Source: Hypomesus transpacificus
Taxonomy: Eukaryota > Chordata > Actinopteri > Osmeriformes > Osmeridae
Assembly: GCF_021917145.1 (NCBI RefSeq)
Contig: NC_061062.1
Location: 6,406,160 to 6,470,159, forward strand
Reading direction: 5' to 3'
Length of the DNA stretch: 64,000 nucleotides
Shown here: positions 28,901 through 40,348 of the stretch, piece by piece
Numbering within the stretch: position 1 is the stretch's first letter
Layout: every line of letters begins with the position of its first letter
Notes under the pieces: model-generated
What the model was told of the DNA's origin: nothing
The model's input: only the letters and a program-made list of their open reading frames with translations
The model's database searches: none
Made by a program: the position numbers and the translations under genes

Positions 28901-29182
28901 CAGCTTGTCCCAGTCCTCCTGGGAGTTCACCATCACTGGGATCCCCCCCAGCAGCTGCTCTGGGCAGGGCAGGGAGGCGGGCAACCTCGAGGGCTGGCGC
29001 TCCACCACCGGGGGGGCAGGCTCCGGCGCGACGGGTTCTTCGAGGGAACCCGCCTCCTTCCGTCCCTGCGGAAGGGACTTCTTCTTCTTCTGTGCCCGCA
29101 GGGTGCGCCATATGAGCAGACCTCCTAATGCTGCCCCCAGCAGTGTCACAACTGCTGTGGTTATGGGGCTGTGTCGGGACAT
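25990..29182 (-). CDS. exd2: Exonuclease 3'-5' domain-containing protein 2 (complete, 8 coding exons, 623 aa)
   Basis: DEDDy-type 3'-5' nuclease anchored at the mitochondrial outer membrane, also reported in DNA end resection. Exons: 29182-28826, 28717-28461, 28257-28131, 27736-27432, 27292-27186, 26969-26834, 26692-26327, 26206-25990; phases close, and the length matches human (621). Visible are an N-terminal membrane anchor (about residues 7-25) followed by basic QKKKK, motif I LGLDCEW (D111, E113), motif II VGVGCYED (D179), and motif III YAARD (Y250, D254), so the catalytic set is intact. C-terminal zinc-type residues are CVVCG and CTSCH around HEYRRHFPIEMKDHNSHD. It ends GEDLPIQLN. The exon 6 donor (CAG|GTCTGG) is weak. 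The exon 7 donor lies in a GT repeat. Intron 3 holds a tandem array copying the exon 3 donor. Confidence 0.96.
27003..27085. repeat. Short tandem repeat in exd2 intron 5
   Basis: Repeated 'aaagagttaagagtcagatt' with 'gggagtcagagtc' variants, about three copies. Confidence 0.75.
27901..28140 (-). repeat. Tandem array of the exd2 exon 3 splice-donor sequence
   Basis: Eight copies of CTGCTCCAG (minus CTGGAGCAG), seven of them preceded by CTAC so that they read CTGGAGCAG|GTAG, mostly at 25-bp spacing with CATTGCTATRG linkers. The copy at 28127-28139 is the real end of exon 3. The others lie downstream in intron 3. Confidence 0.9.
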
Positions 29183-29837
29183 CTTGCTCTCTGACTAGTG
29201 GAGGGAGGGGGTGTTCTTGGGTGATGCTGTGTGATTGTGAAGGGCTGGTCTTTTAAAAAAACAAACAAATCACACAAATGACGAACGTGAAAAACATGCA
29301 TGTGGGGTTTGTGTTGTTTTTCAAGTCTGTCTTAGATAGGCTACAAGGTTCAGGTCATCGGTGTAGTTAAGACACTTCATAACTTTCAGTTACAATGTTT
29401 ACCAACTTCTGTCCAATGTCAATACCATCACACGTTGAAGTTATAACTGACGTGGGTTGCTAGTCACGTCATGCGTACCCGCATCAAGTCAAGGCAACAC
29501 CTTCATGATGAGGCCAGTGCTAAACAGAGAGCAAGAAGTATCCAGAACGATGAAATGCAACTAATTTCATTTGTTTGTTGTCATCAGTTTCAATACACGT
29601 ACATGCGAATTGGTTTGCCATCACAGAAGAGTGTCACTACGTTAGGAGAACAAACGGTTCACCCGAGTTTGAGCTAACCAGCTGAGCTAGCAGGCTAGCC
29701 TGAGTAGCTAACGTTAGCTGCGTCAGGAGCTTGACAACAGGACTGTCTCACTCCGCTGATCCAACATTCATTAGGCTAACACAAGTTAATAAGTGCTTGC
29801 ATGTCTCACGTTTTGCAAGTTCCAAGCCTCACTTACC

Positions 29838-29985
29838 TGTGCGGTTACGGCGACTCCATAACACAACGCCAGCTGATAGTTTGCACATGTACACTCGTTT
29901 CTCGTTGCTGGTGATCCATTTCCTCCGGCTCTATTTATGATGGTGACGGAAGCCAGGCGCGGGCGCCCCCACGCAATATTCGGTG
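29838..29985 (-). promoter_or_regulatory. exd2: Predicted exd2 promoter and non-coding first exon
   Basis: A strong minus-strand donor, CACAG|GTAAGT, ends an exon at 29837. The coding exon begins after CACTAG at 29195, so an intron in the 5' UTR is likely. Just upstream on the minus strand lie GCTTCCGTCACC, a CATAAATAG box and CCGGAGGAAAT (ETS-like), within a short GC-rich patch at 29955-29975. Confidence 0.5.
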
Positions 29986-30519
29986 CTTAAAGGAAAATGA
30001 TTCCCTGCGTCACTGCACCTGGCCTACTCATTTATTAGGTGTGCTTACATTACTATTACATTCACTTAAATATGTAAAAGACCCCAAAAATGAAATACGA
30101 CAGCTTCTTTTCTGTAACCCCTGTACCTTTATAATTACTTTATAATCAATCAATTATAATTGTTATTAGTTTTACTTCAATATTGTCTTTATATAATATC
30201 TGACTAAGAGTATCTTATGTTCATATATATACTTGAATGTTTGTACACTTGTTCTGGCAACGAAAAAAATACTATTTAAAAAGGTGTGCTTGCCTTTGGC
30301 AACACAACATATTGTAATCTCACATATATTTATTTATTATTATTTTCCCACCCCTAAAGATCCCTCAATATTTTCTTAAGAGTCAAATTCATACAAGCCA
30401 GAAATTAGTTTATTTCATTCAGCAGGACTACTGTTTGTCACATGTGAGCGAGTGACGTCGTCATTAGACAACACATGAAGAGGCAAGAAAGACCCACTGT
30501 TTTCCTCTACCACCATCAA

Positions 30520-30525
30520 TTTATT
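30520..30525 (-). terminator. numb: Polyadenylation signal candidate for numb
   Basis: TTTATT on + equals AATAAA on the minus strand, about 1.6 kb past the numb stop. The interval 30526-32101 has no coding exon and is the likely 3' UTR. It contains 19-bp (30547-30622) and 23-bp (30665-30745) tandem repeats and a TA run (31350-31380). Confidence 0.5.
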
Positions 30526-30546
30526 CAATCTTTTTAGCTTCAATAT

Positions 30547-30622
30547 TTCTTTAAAGAGATGGAATAAAGTAATGAAATAATTACAAAGTAATGAAATAAT
30601 TACAAAGTAATGAAATAATTAC
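30547..30622. repeat. 19-bp tandem repeat in the putative numb 3' UTR
   Basis: Four copies of 'aaagtaatgaaataattac'. Confidence 0.85.
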
Positions 30623-30664
30623 AAAATGGAGAAAAACGAGATCAGAGAATAGATCATATTCACA

Positions 30665-30747
30665 GGTTTGATTGACAGATTGACAGATTAGAGTGAGACC
30701 AACAGACAGATTAGAGTGAGACCAACAGACAGATTAGAGTGAGACCA
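30665..30747. repeat. 23-bp tandem repeat in the putative numb 3' UTR
   Basis: Three copies of 'acagattagagtgagaccaa' plus a short linker. Confidence 0.85.
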
Positions 30748-31348
30748 ACAAATGAATATCCTCCTTTCCTTCCACCGAAGCCTCAGATCCACATAAAGTT
30801 CAGAGATCAGAGTGGTACTGCAGCCTCAGGGCGAACCTACCCACAGCCACGGCCTTTGACCCCTGGTCATCATTATCACCTGTGTGGCCAAATCATCCAC
30901 TACTTTAGTGCTTGTGCAAAACCGAAGGATCAACTCATGTAATGCAAAAAAATGAAATACAAATAACGCTATGAAACGGGGAAAATGGCAGATGACACGT
31001 AAAATAAAAAATTTAAAAAAGTTGACGCACAACAAGAAAAATTAAGATGCGGTGCAGGGGGGTACAATTCAGTGAATTCTGAAAAGTACTACACCAGTAA
31101 AAACAATCAAATCCACGGCTTGAAGAGGGGAGATCAGTGGTAGTCGAGGCTGGCTCCACCGTGATTGTTGCAGCAATGATAACCTATTTACAGTGACATG
31201 CACATCCAATCACCGGACCCAAACAAAGGAAAAATACAGATTTTAAAAAAAGATAGTAAAACAGCTGTCCCTTCACTCAATCTCTCTTTACATCACATTA
31301 CAAATCAGCACGGTCATGAGCTGTGTGCACAGTATAGATTCTTTATAG

Positions 31349-31379
<31 letters not shown>

Positions 31380-32101
31380 TTCATGTCTAATATATGTTCA
31401 TTTCTCTTGTACGCACACACATCCACTCATTTCATTGTAGCTAGCCTGTGCCTTTGGCAAGATTACTTACAACTCTTCTGTAAAGATTCCAAAGCTATTT
31501 AAAATATACTTAATGCATAAAAATAAAGATTTTGGCATTCTCTCTCTCTTCTCCTTCTGATTTTGAAGGTGAAGGAGAGCTTGTCGTCTGGAAGCTCAGT
31601 TCTCTACAGTGCTGCAGTCCTTCTGCCAGGCGGCTGAGAACTCCCCCTCCAGCCAGCAGGGGGCGCTGTGAGCAGCACCTGGAGGGTCAGGGGGAGCAGC
31701 TGCAGGGCGTGGAGGAGGTGGGGTGTCTCCAGAGATGGAACGGGGTTCCCCTCAGGGTCGTGACGACGCCAGCCCGGAGCTGCCTAACAACCATGAGGGA
31801 GGAGAGACGCGGACGACACGCCGGGAGTGCCGCGGCTCGTTCTCCTCATCCTGGAGATGCACGGGCAGAAGACCCACCCTCCTCTCCTCTCCTCTCCCGC
31901 CTCGCCTCCTCCTCTCTGCTCAGGTTGTGCCCCCGGACCAAGACGAGAAGGAGGGAGGGAGGTCAGGGTTTCAATCTCCTCCCCCTCTCCCATCCTCCCC
32001 TCCTCCCCTCCTGCTCAGTGCTACAGCCTGTGTATCCAGCGCCTCCTCCCCCCCCCCCCTCCTCCCCCCTCCCCCCCCCCTCCCCTCAACGCTCTCAGTC
32101 T

Positions 32102-35100
32102 CTATAGCTGGATCTCGAAGGTCTTGTGCAGCTCGCTGGAAAAGGGGTTTGTGGGCGAGGGCGTGGTGCGCTGGCGGGAGCGGCTCTCCAGGGCGGCCCA
32201 CTGCGCCTCGAAGGCGTCGGCCTGGGGCGGGGCCGCGGGGCAGGCCGCGGGGGGCTGGGGAGCGCTGGAGGCCCAGCTCTCGGCGCCGTTGAAGGCCACA
32301 CTGCCGTTGGGAGGCTGGAAGGGGCTGGAGATGACGGCGGAAGGGGGGAGGGGCTTGGCGAAGTGGCTGAGGTGGCAGGGCGCGAGGCCGTCGTACGCGG
32401 GTAACGAGGCCGGGGGGGGAGGGTAGGGCTGGGGATGCGCGGCCGAGCCGAAGACGTTGGCCACCATCTGGGAGGGGGTGATGCCCACCACGGGTACACT
32501 GGGCTGGGAATAGGCCAGCCCGTTGGACATGGGGTACGGACCCGGAGGCTGGGGGTGGTAGACGGGCTGGCGCGGGGGCACCAGGGGCACCGCGGGGGGC
32601 ATGAAGGCCACCTGGGTGGGGGCTGTCATCACGGGGGCGGGGAAGGGCTGGGTGGCGTGGTGGGCCGGAGCCAGGAGGGGTGAGTGCTGGGGGGCAGGTG
32701 GGGCCGGGGTCAGGAGGGGTGAGTGCTGGGGGGCACGGACCGACTTGGTGACTTCCTCCAGCCAGCGGTCGGCCTCTGACGGCGTGCGCCTGTGGGAGGG
32801 CAGTGCGGGCGAGGACGAGGGGGGCGGGGCCACGATCACGGGGCTCGTCCAATCGCCTCCTGCGGCTGGAATGAGAAGGTGAATACATACGTTCCATGAC
32901 TCGGACCCCAGAAATACTGTGAGAACAATGCACGTCTGATCCTTGATGATCTGCTGTACTTTCACCGTCTAATTCACGATTTGTGTGCCAAATTAAATGT
33001 CAAATCTCCACACACACTGAATGGGTCGGACGGTTTTGTGGCAGGGGGCCTCCCTCCGGACTCCTTACCTGGGTGAGCCGAGGCAAGGGCCCCCGCTGGG
33101 GTCTTGGCCCAGGGGTTAGTGTCTCGGGCAGGCAGTGGAGGGGGCAGGGCAGGGGGGTTAGCTACAGCAGCAACAGGGAAGGCAGGCGCTGTTCCACTCA
33201 CTACAGCAGAGAAGAGATGGTAGCTAGTATAGGCAAGCAGGTGTATGTCGTGGACTGATAGTGTTAGACAGAAACATCGCTCACATGCAATGGAAAATGT
33301 GTAGATTAATAGTTGTGACGGAGATAAAAAATTATTAAATCAATAAACAAAAAGGTTAAAAGCATGAACTCAGACTAAGACTTTAGAAGCATCCTCACAC
33401 ACACACACACACACACACACAAGCCCTCTCTCATGCTCACACAAAGGGTTGGGGGGCGGGGGGGGGGGGGGTTGATTGGCGGGGTCGGCATGGTTACCTG
33501 GGGCGACGGGAGACTGGGGCGAGGTGGCAGGTCTGGGCATGGGCGCTGAGGAGAAGGGGTCTTCGGGCGGCCCGCTGAACGCCGAGGTGATCTGGGTGCA
33601 CAGAGAGCTGATGCTGTCGCCCTCGCCCTCCACCTCCGGCACTGCAGCACAACACAGCAGCCGTCAGCTGTCACGCACACACACACGCAACCTCACGATC
33701 ACACACACGCATTCTCACGATCACACACACACACACAGGCACACACACATGTACACGCACACACAACTTGTCGCGGACATACCAGAAAGCCCTCAGACGG
33801 GCTAAACAGACCTGTGTGTGTGTGTGTGTGAGAGACAGAAAGAGAGACACGCTGGGGCCGGGTCTCACCCGTGTTCTTCATGGGGAAGTCAGACTTGCGC
33901 TGCATCGTTGACGGCAGCTCGCCGATGCGCAGTGACATCTGGCGCTTGAAGGGCGAGGTCTTCTGGCTGAGCGCCGGAAAGCCCCGGAACGAGCCCTGGC
34001 GGGCCAGCGCCTCCACGGGGGCGTGCCTGCGGGGGATGGCCTGGGGCCCGAGGCCGTGCGCGGACAGGGGGGGAGACGAGGAGGGGGAGGGGGGCCCCTG
34101 GAGGGGGGCTGAGGAGGGAGGCACGCTCGGGGCCGACACAGGAAGTGACGTCTTGACGTCCGTCTCGGCTGGGGGGGAATCAGAGCTTCAGGAATCGGAC
34201 GTGTACGGGTACACTAGTATACTGACATATTTTTCCGTCCATTAATAAGGACTCAGAAGTTGAGTAAAAAGTTATGATTGACTAAATGTTGTGTAAAGCT
34301 CAGCTTTAGAATGTATATGAATGCGTATGACCAGTCAGAGCACAGATGTTTCAAAATTGCTAAACGGTAGCCTATCAGAACAGAGTACACCCAATCTGTG
34401 TGGACAGATTGGTCGAAACACAGCTGCAGTGACGACCTGAGTCAGGACTCCGTGCCGTCAGAATGCTTCCTGGCATACAGGAAGTGAATCCCGGACACAC
34501 TCACCTTTCTTCTCCTGCAGCTGTCTCATCACTTCCTCCCGCTCGGCCGCCTCGGTCGCCGTGGTGACGCGGAAGGAGCCCTCGCGGGTGAAGGTGGTTC
34601 TGTTGGCGTCGAAGGTTGCCGTGACGCCGCACTCCTTCTCCCTCTTCTGCTTGCGCTCCAGACAGGCGGCGAAGGCACAGCCCACGGCATGGCTCAGACG
34701 CTCTCCCTGGGGAAGAACACGGAGCTGAGCCAGGCTGGGAGGAGGGCTGGGGGGTGGAGGAGGAAGAGGGCTGGAGGAGGAGGGCTTGGCTGGGAGGAGG
34801 AGGGCTGGGAGGAGGGTTGGGCTGGGAGGAGGGGGGTTGGGCTGGGAGGAGGAGGGCTGGGGGTGGAAGGCTGGGGGGTGGAGGAGGAGGGCTGGGAGGA
34901 GGAGGGCTGGGGGGTGGAGGGCTGGGAGGAGGAGGGCTGGGGGGTGGAGGAGGAGGGCTGGGGGGTGGAGGAGGAGGGCTGGGAGGAGGAGGGCTGGGGG
35001 GTGGAGGAGGAGGGCTGGGGGGTGGAGGAGGAGGGCTGGAGGGCTGGGAGGAGGGGGGCTGGATGACCTGGTATCTGGTGGAGGCTGTTCTTGTGTTTGT

Positions 35101-38100
35101 GAATGAGGCCGTTCTTGTGTTGGCAAATCTTCGTAGAATTTTTTCTGGCATTTATTGTCTCGCTGTACTTTTGAATGATTGTGCACTTTTAATCCACTGT
35201 ACTGTCCTGTCTGCAGTGTTGAATGCATCTCTGTTTTTAAGCTCTTGGTGCAGAACAAATTCCCCTCGGGACAATAAAGGTTCCTTCATTCATTCAAACG
35301 AGGCCGTGATGGAGGCCGTCCTTGTGTTGGGTGCTGATGTCTTACCGAGTCTTTGATGGCCATGAAGCAGTGACAGATCCAGCGCCGCGTGGTGCCGTCC
35401 CTGCAGATGTAGGAGAAGGCACGCTCAAAGTTACGGTCCGGAGCGCAGAACGACACCTTCTCTATGGTCTGGTCCAGGATCAGGTCCTGTTGATGGGGGG
35501 AGAAAAAAAACCAAGAGAACATCAACCACACCATCAGCATGGTGGATGGGTACAGCTTAGCGGTAGAGAATGTGACTGCTGATCCAGGGGCTGTAGGTCG
35601 AAATCCCCCTTTGTACGTCACTTTGGATGAAAGGCAAATGAATGCGGGTGTATCTCCAAATCACTCGTGGGTTAGGCGCCTTGTGTCGTTGACCAACACA
35701 TCTCGTGGGTTATTGGAGAATGGCGATATAGCACACCCTATTGTGGTTTATGGCTTTAATATTGAATTGTTACATCAATGGGACATTTCAGTTACAGTTG
35801 TTGGATTCAGCTTTATTCAAAGGGTTTTCTCAATTAATGAAATTCTGGCAAGTTAACTTGCAGCATTTTTTCGTAAAGATGCTTTGAATTGTATTTACAT
35901 GTTACATGAATTAACGCGTTTACTGATAATCCATGTTGATGCGCAGTAATATCTCTTATCAAACTGTGAAAAAAACGATTTCCTGGTTGTAACTATCCAT
36001 ATCATATTTATTAATATCAATCTATCAAACTCAAAACACCCTTACAAACACTTAACTATCCACAGCATTTAGCTGACTGGAAATCAGGATGAAATGCCAA
36101 CTTCTGCAAGACAGGGGGCAGCACAGCACAACATGTAAGAAGTTTAAGTTTCATGTTCATGTGAGATGGGAGTGTTTAACTGTGTCGTAAGGAATAATAA
36201 ATGGGATGTGAAAGTGGAACCATTAAACGGTCACTGTCATGGAGCAGAGAAAGGCCTTAGGAGGAAAAGTGGCGCAGCTTTGTCATATTCAGAGACCCAG
36301 AACCCCATCCGGTTCTGGATCTATAGAAGGGTTAGAACCATGACCAGGACCCAGGCCTCAGGACCAGGCCTCAGGACCAGGCCTCAGGACCAGGCCTCAG
36401 GACCAGAACCAGGCCCCAGGACCAGGCCTCAGGACCAGGACCCAGGCCATTGGAACTCAGGACCAGGTCTCGGGACCAGGCCTCAGGACCAGGCCTCAGG
36501 AGAAGGACCCAGGCCATTGGAACTCAGGACCCAGGACCCGGCCTCAGGACCCAGGATCAGGCCTCAGGACCCAGGATCAGGCCTCAGGATCCGGCCCTGC
36601 CCCAAGCTCAGACTTGAAACGTTACCTTTGTTTTGTCATCCACAACACGGAGGCCATCTGCAGACACCCACAGCACCGCCCTCACAGCCTTCTTCCCTGC
36701 CTGCAGAGAACACATACACACTGCTTAGAGAACACACACAGCAAGTTTAACCAACCAGACATCTCTTCAATCAGCTCCCTCAGCTGAAAATGACTCACCC
36801 GGCCCTAGAAAGACACACACACTTACTTGTTACTCACTCACTCACACACACACACACGCACACACACTTGTTACTCACACACACTGCCTGAAAAGGATTG
36901 AAAATAACAGTGTGTCAGAGAGAAGAGAAGTGCTGATGAGTTTGGGTGTTGTGAAAGTGGCCACGCCGAGGCAGAGGAGAAGAAGAAGACGGAAGGAAGA
37001 GGATGTGACACGAGACCCGCTCACGCTGCAGTGACCCGGAGCTGAACCAACCCAACAAGGAAACGCACATGGGTGAGACATCCACACACACACAGACACA
37101 CACAGAAATGTTGCCATTCATGTTTCGTAGAGGAAACCTGAGACACACGCACACCAAATAAACAAACACACAGTGCCCCCCCCCCCCCCCCACACACACA
37201 CACACACACACACACATGCAGGTGTGGTCTGTTGCTGCTGGGACAGAGCAGGCCCATCCAGACGGCACCCAGAGGGTTCCCCAGCGAGATCACAGTGTGA
37301 GGGGTTACCAGTGAGGGAAAATACACTCAGACACACAAAGCACAACTTACTTTTGTAAAGAAGCCCTTGAAGAATTTCCTGTCCTGGAAGGGGTGGAAGG
37401 GGGGGGGGGGGGTTGGTATAGGGAAGTGGGAGGGGGAATGGAAGGGACAAGGCAGGAGATTGTTACCGATGAGGGCTTTGGGAATATCCTGCGCCCAGAT
37501 GAGTGTGTGTGTGTGTGTTTCTCGGTGGGAGAGCGGGAGGACTTGAAGCCTGGTTATGAGTGAGTGGCGAGGTGGGAGGTGACGGTGAGGTGATGAAGGC
37601 AAATTGAGGGGGGGGGGAGGTCATCTAGAACCATTATTAATGCGGTGATCTAGGTTAGTCATGATACTCTGCTAGCCAGCCTGGCAGGAACCCAAAAACC
37701 ACTCACACTCCCAGATTAGACATCCAGCCACCCCAGAGCACCCTGCAGCCCAGCACCAAGCCTCCCTGCTGGGCCACACACGCTTCAGTCCCCCACCTCC
37801 ACCACACCAGGGCTGGAGAAGGCCCCAGGCGGCACAGAACTACAGGCTCAGCTGTGACCTCATCAGAAGTGGCCTGACCGGGAAGAGAAGGTAGGGATCC
37901 AGGAGCGGGAGATAATCCCAGATGACGTCTTCTATTCTGGTATGGTGAGACACGCCACTCTGTTATCGACAAACACTGATTGGCTGGCTGTCTGATTGGC
38001 CGGCAGAGAGCGCCGGGCCTGGGAGTAGGGTCGGAGAGAGCGACCACCATTGATCAACAGGGTCAAAGGTCAGGTTTAGGCCACTGCAGAGAAGAACCAG

Positions 38101-40314
38101 GGCCAAGCAGGTAGAAGGGACGTGATTTTGCCCATGGGTAAGGCCGGGGGCTGTCAGCAGCATGATAAATGGTTGGTAGCTCCGTAGAACATTTGACTCC
38201 AGATCAAGTAACAAATCCCCCTCTGTACATTGCTTTAAATAATAGCATGTGCTAAATGAATACATGTATTATTATTATTATCATAAAGCAGGTCTCCCAG
38301 CAGCATGTCAAAGCAGGACTACCAGCAGCATGTTCAAGCAGGATTGGACAGCAGCTATAGATGGTGTCCACAGGCAGGGGGCAGCATTAGAGAGTAGAGA
38401 CACATGCTCACATTGCTCAAGTCTGGGTGAGGTCAGGGTTCATTCATCTAGAGTTAGTCTGGGTGAGGTTAGTGGTCAGAGTTCACACTGCGAGATTTAC
38501 GCTGTGTGAGGTGGGGGTGCACACTGCTAGAGTTAGTCTGGGTGAGGTGGGGGTGCACACTGCTAGAGTTAGTCTGGGTGAGGTGGGGGTGGGGCTGGGG
38601 GGGGGCATTAGGGTGTGTCACAGGGATGTGAGGACAACCTGCTTAAAGAGACAAAAAAAATGCAATCCAAATGAAGACAAAAAACACAAGTCAGGCAACA
38701 TACAGGAATAAAGAGGAAACATTGGAGCAGCAGCCCAGTGGAGGAGATGGAGCAGGTCAAAGAGAGGTGGTCTTTAGTCTTTAGAGATGGTCTTTAGAGA
38801 TGGTCTTTAGTCTTTATAGATGGTGTTTAGTCTTTAGAGAGATGGTCTTTAGTCTTTAGAGATGGTGTTTAGTCTTTAGAGATGGTCTTTAGTCTTTATA
38901 GATGGTGTTTAGTCTTTAGAGATGGTCTTTAGTCTTTAGAGATTGTCTTTAGAGATGGTCTTTAGTCTTTAGAGATGGTCTTTAGTCTTTAGAGATGGTC
39001 TTTAGTGAGATGGTCTTTACTCTTTAGAGATTGTCTTTAGTCTTTAGAGATGGTCTTTAGAGAGATGGTCTTTAGTCTTTAGAGATGGTCTTTATGCTGG
39101 GTACACACCACAGGATCATCGGGCCGATTTCCCCCCCTTCCGACAATCCTAGGTAATGTCCCGATGATCTTGATGGTTCTGCAGATTATTTGATCAGATG
39201 TTCCCTTGGTGTGAGGTGTGTTAAGACTGACCGAACCTGCTCGGAAGGACGTCGGAGCCCCCCGATTGTGAATCGTAAATATTCAATATATTTACGATCA
39301 GAAATCCTGATGTGTGGGGGGAGCAAAACGGTTAAGTCTAGGATTGTTTTGTTAAAATCTTAAAAGATTTTTAAAATCTATTAGTGTGTACCCAACATTA
39401 GAGAAGGTGTTTAGTCTTCAGAGATGGTCTTTAATCCTTGGAGAGAAGGTCTTTAGTCTTTAGTGAGAGGGTCTTTAGAGAGATAATGATGGATATATGG
39501 TTAGGACACAAGGGGGATGGCGATGAGGATATCAGGACTAACATGGAGGAACGCAAGGAGACCATCAAACACTGTGACTTCTTCCTCAACCCACCCCCCT
39601 ACAGGACCCTGGTCCAAATGAAGCTGGCCATGCCAGGAAACAGGAAGTGGAATGCCACCATTAGCACACTTCCCTGGCCAACACAGGGGCACGGGCCAAA
39701 GCTGACAGGAAGTGACATTGCAGGGATAAAGGGCAGCCTGGAGGTTGGTGGTGCAACAGTGCCCTTATACCCCCCCCCCCCCCCCCCCCCCCCCCCTCTC
39801 TATGTGAGTCAGGGTTCACTGAGGAGTGGGGAAACGATCGTTGGCCCCCTGCAGACTGCTAGCATGCTGGGAGGATTGCAGGCACGGGGAGGTGTTTGTT
39901 TGGGACTTATATGTCAAGGTTATAAAGAACTGCCTTACTACCTGGTAGACGGGTGCACAACCAGGTTACCTGGGAGACGGGTACAGGGGTCAGGACGGCC
40001 ACACATACACAAAACGCCAAGTTACAGAACCATTCAGACTCATAAACCGACACCATCCAAACACATCTGCCTGTGTACAGTTAAGGGTGGAACGCACGCA
40101 GCCGGATGAAGGCGGGAAGGCTACGTTATGGCCCAGGAAATCTAATTAGAGAGGGATGAGGGTCCGGGACTCTGAACAGACCGGGGGAGACGGACAGGAG
40201 ACAGAGTGACTCTTTGGTGCGCTTGGTTCGTGTCTTGTCCCGTGGTCCGTGTTAGCGGCAGGGTAACTCAATAACACAGCGTGCCCTCAGGGCCTGGGCC
40301 ACATGTTTACATGT

Positions 40315-40348
<34 letters not shown>

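Noticed and set aside
34458-35258. 266-aa proline-rich extension of the numb exon
   Set aside because: The Pro-rich part is the translated pyrimidine minisatellite upstream of the acceptor at 34707. Only 34706-34505 aligns with Numb.
34754-35356. 200-aa glycine-rich + strand ORF
   Set aside because: Translation of the GGAGGAGGAGGGCTG minisatellite on the strand opposite numb.
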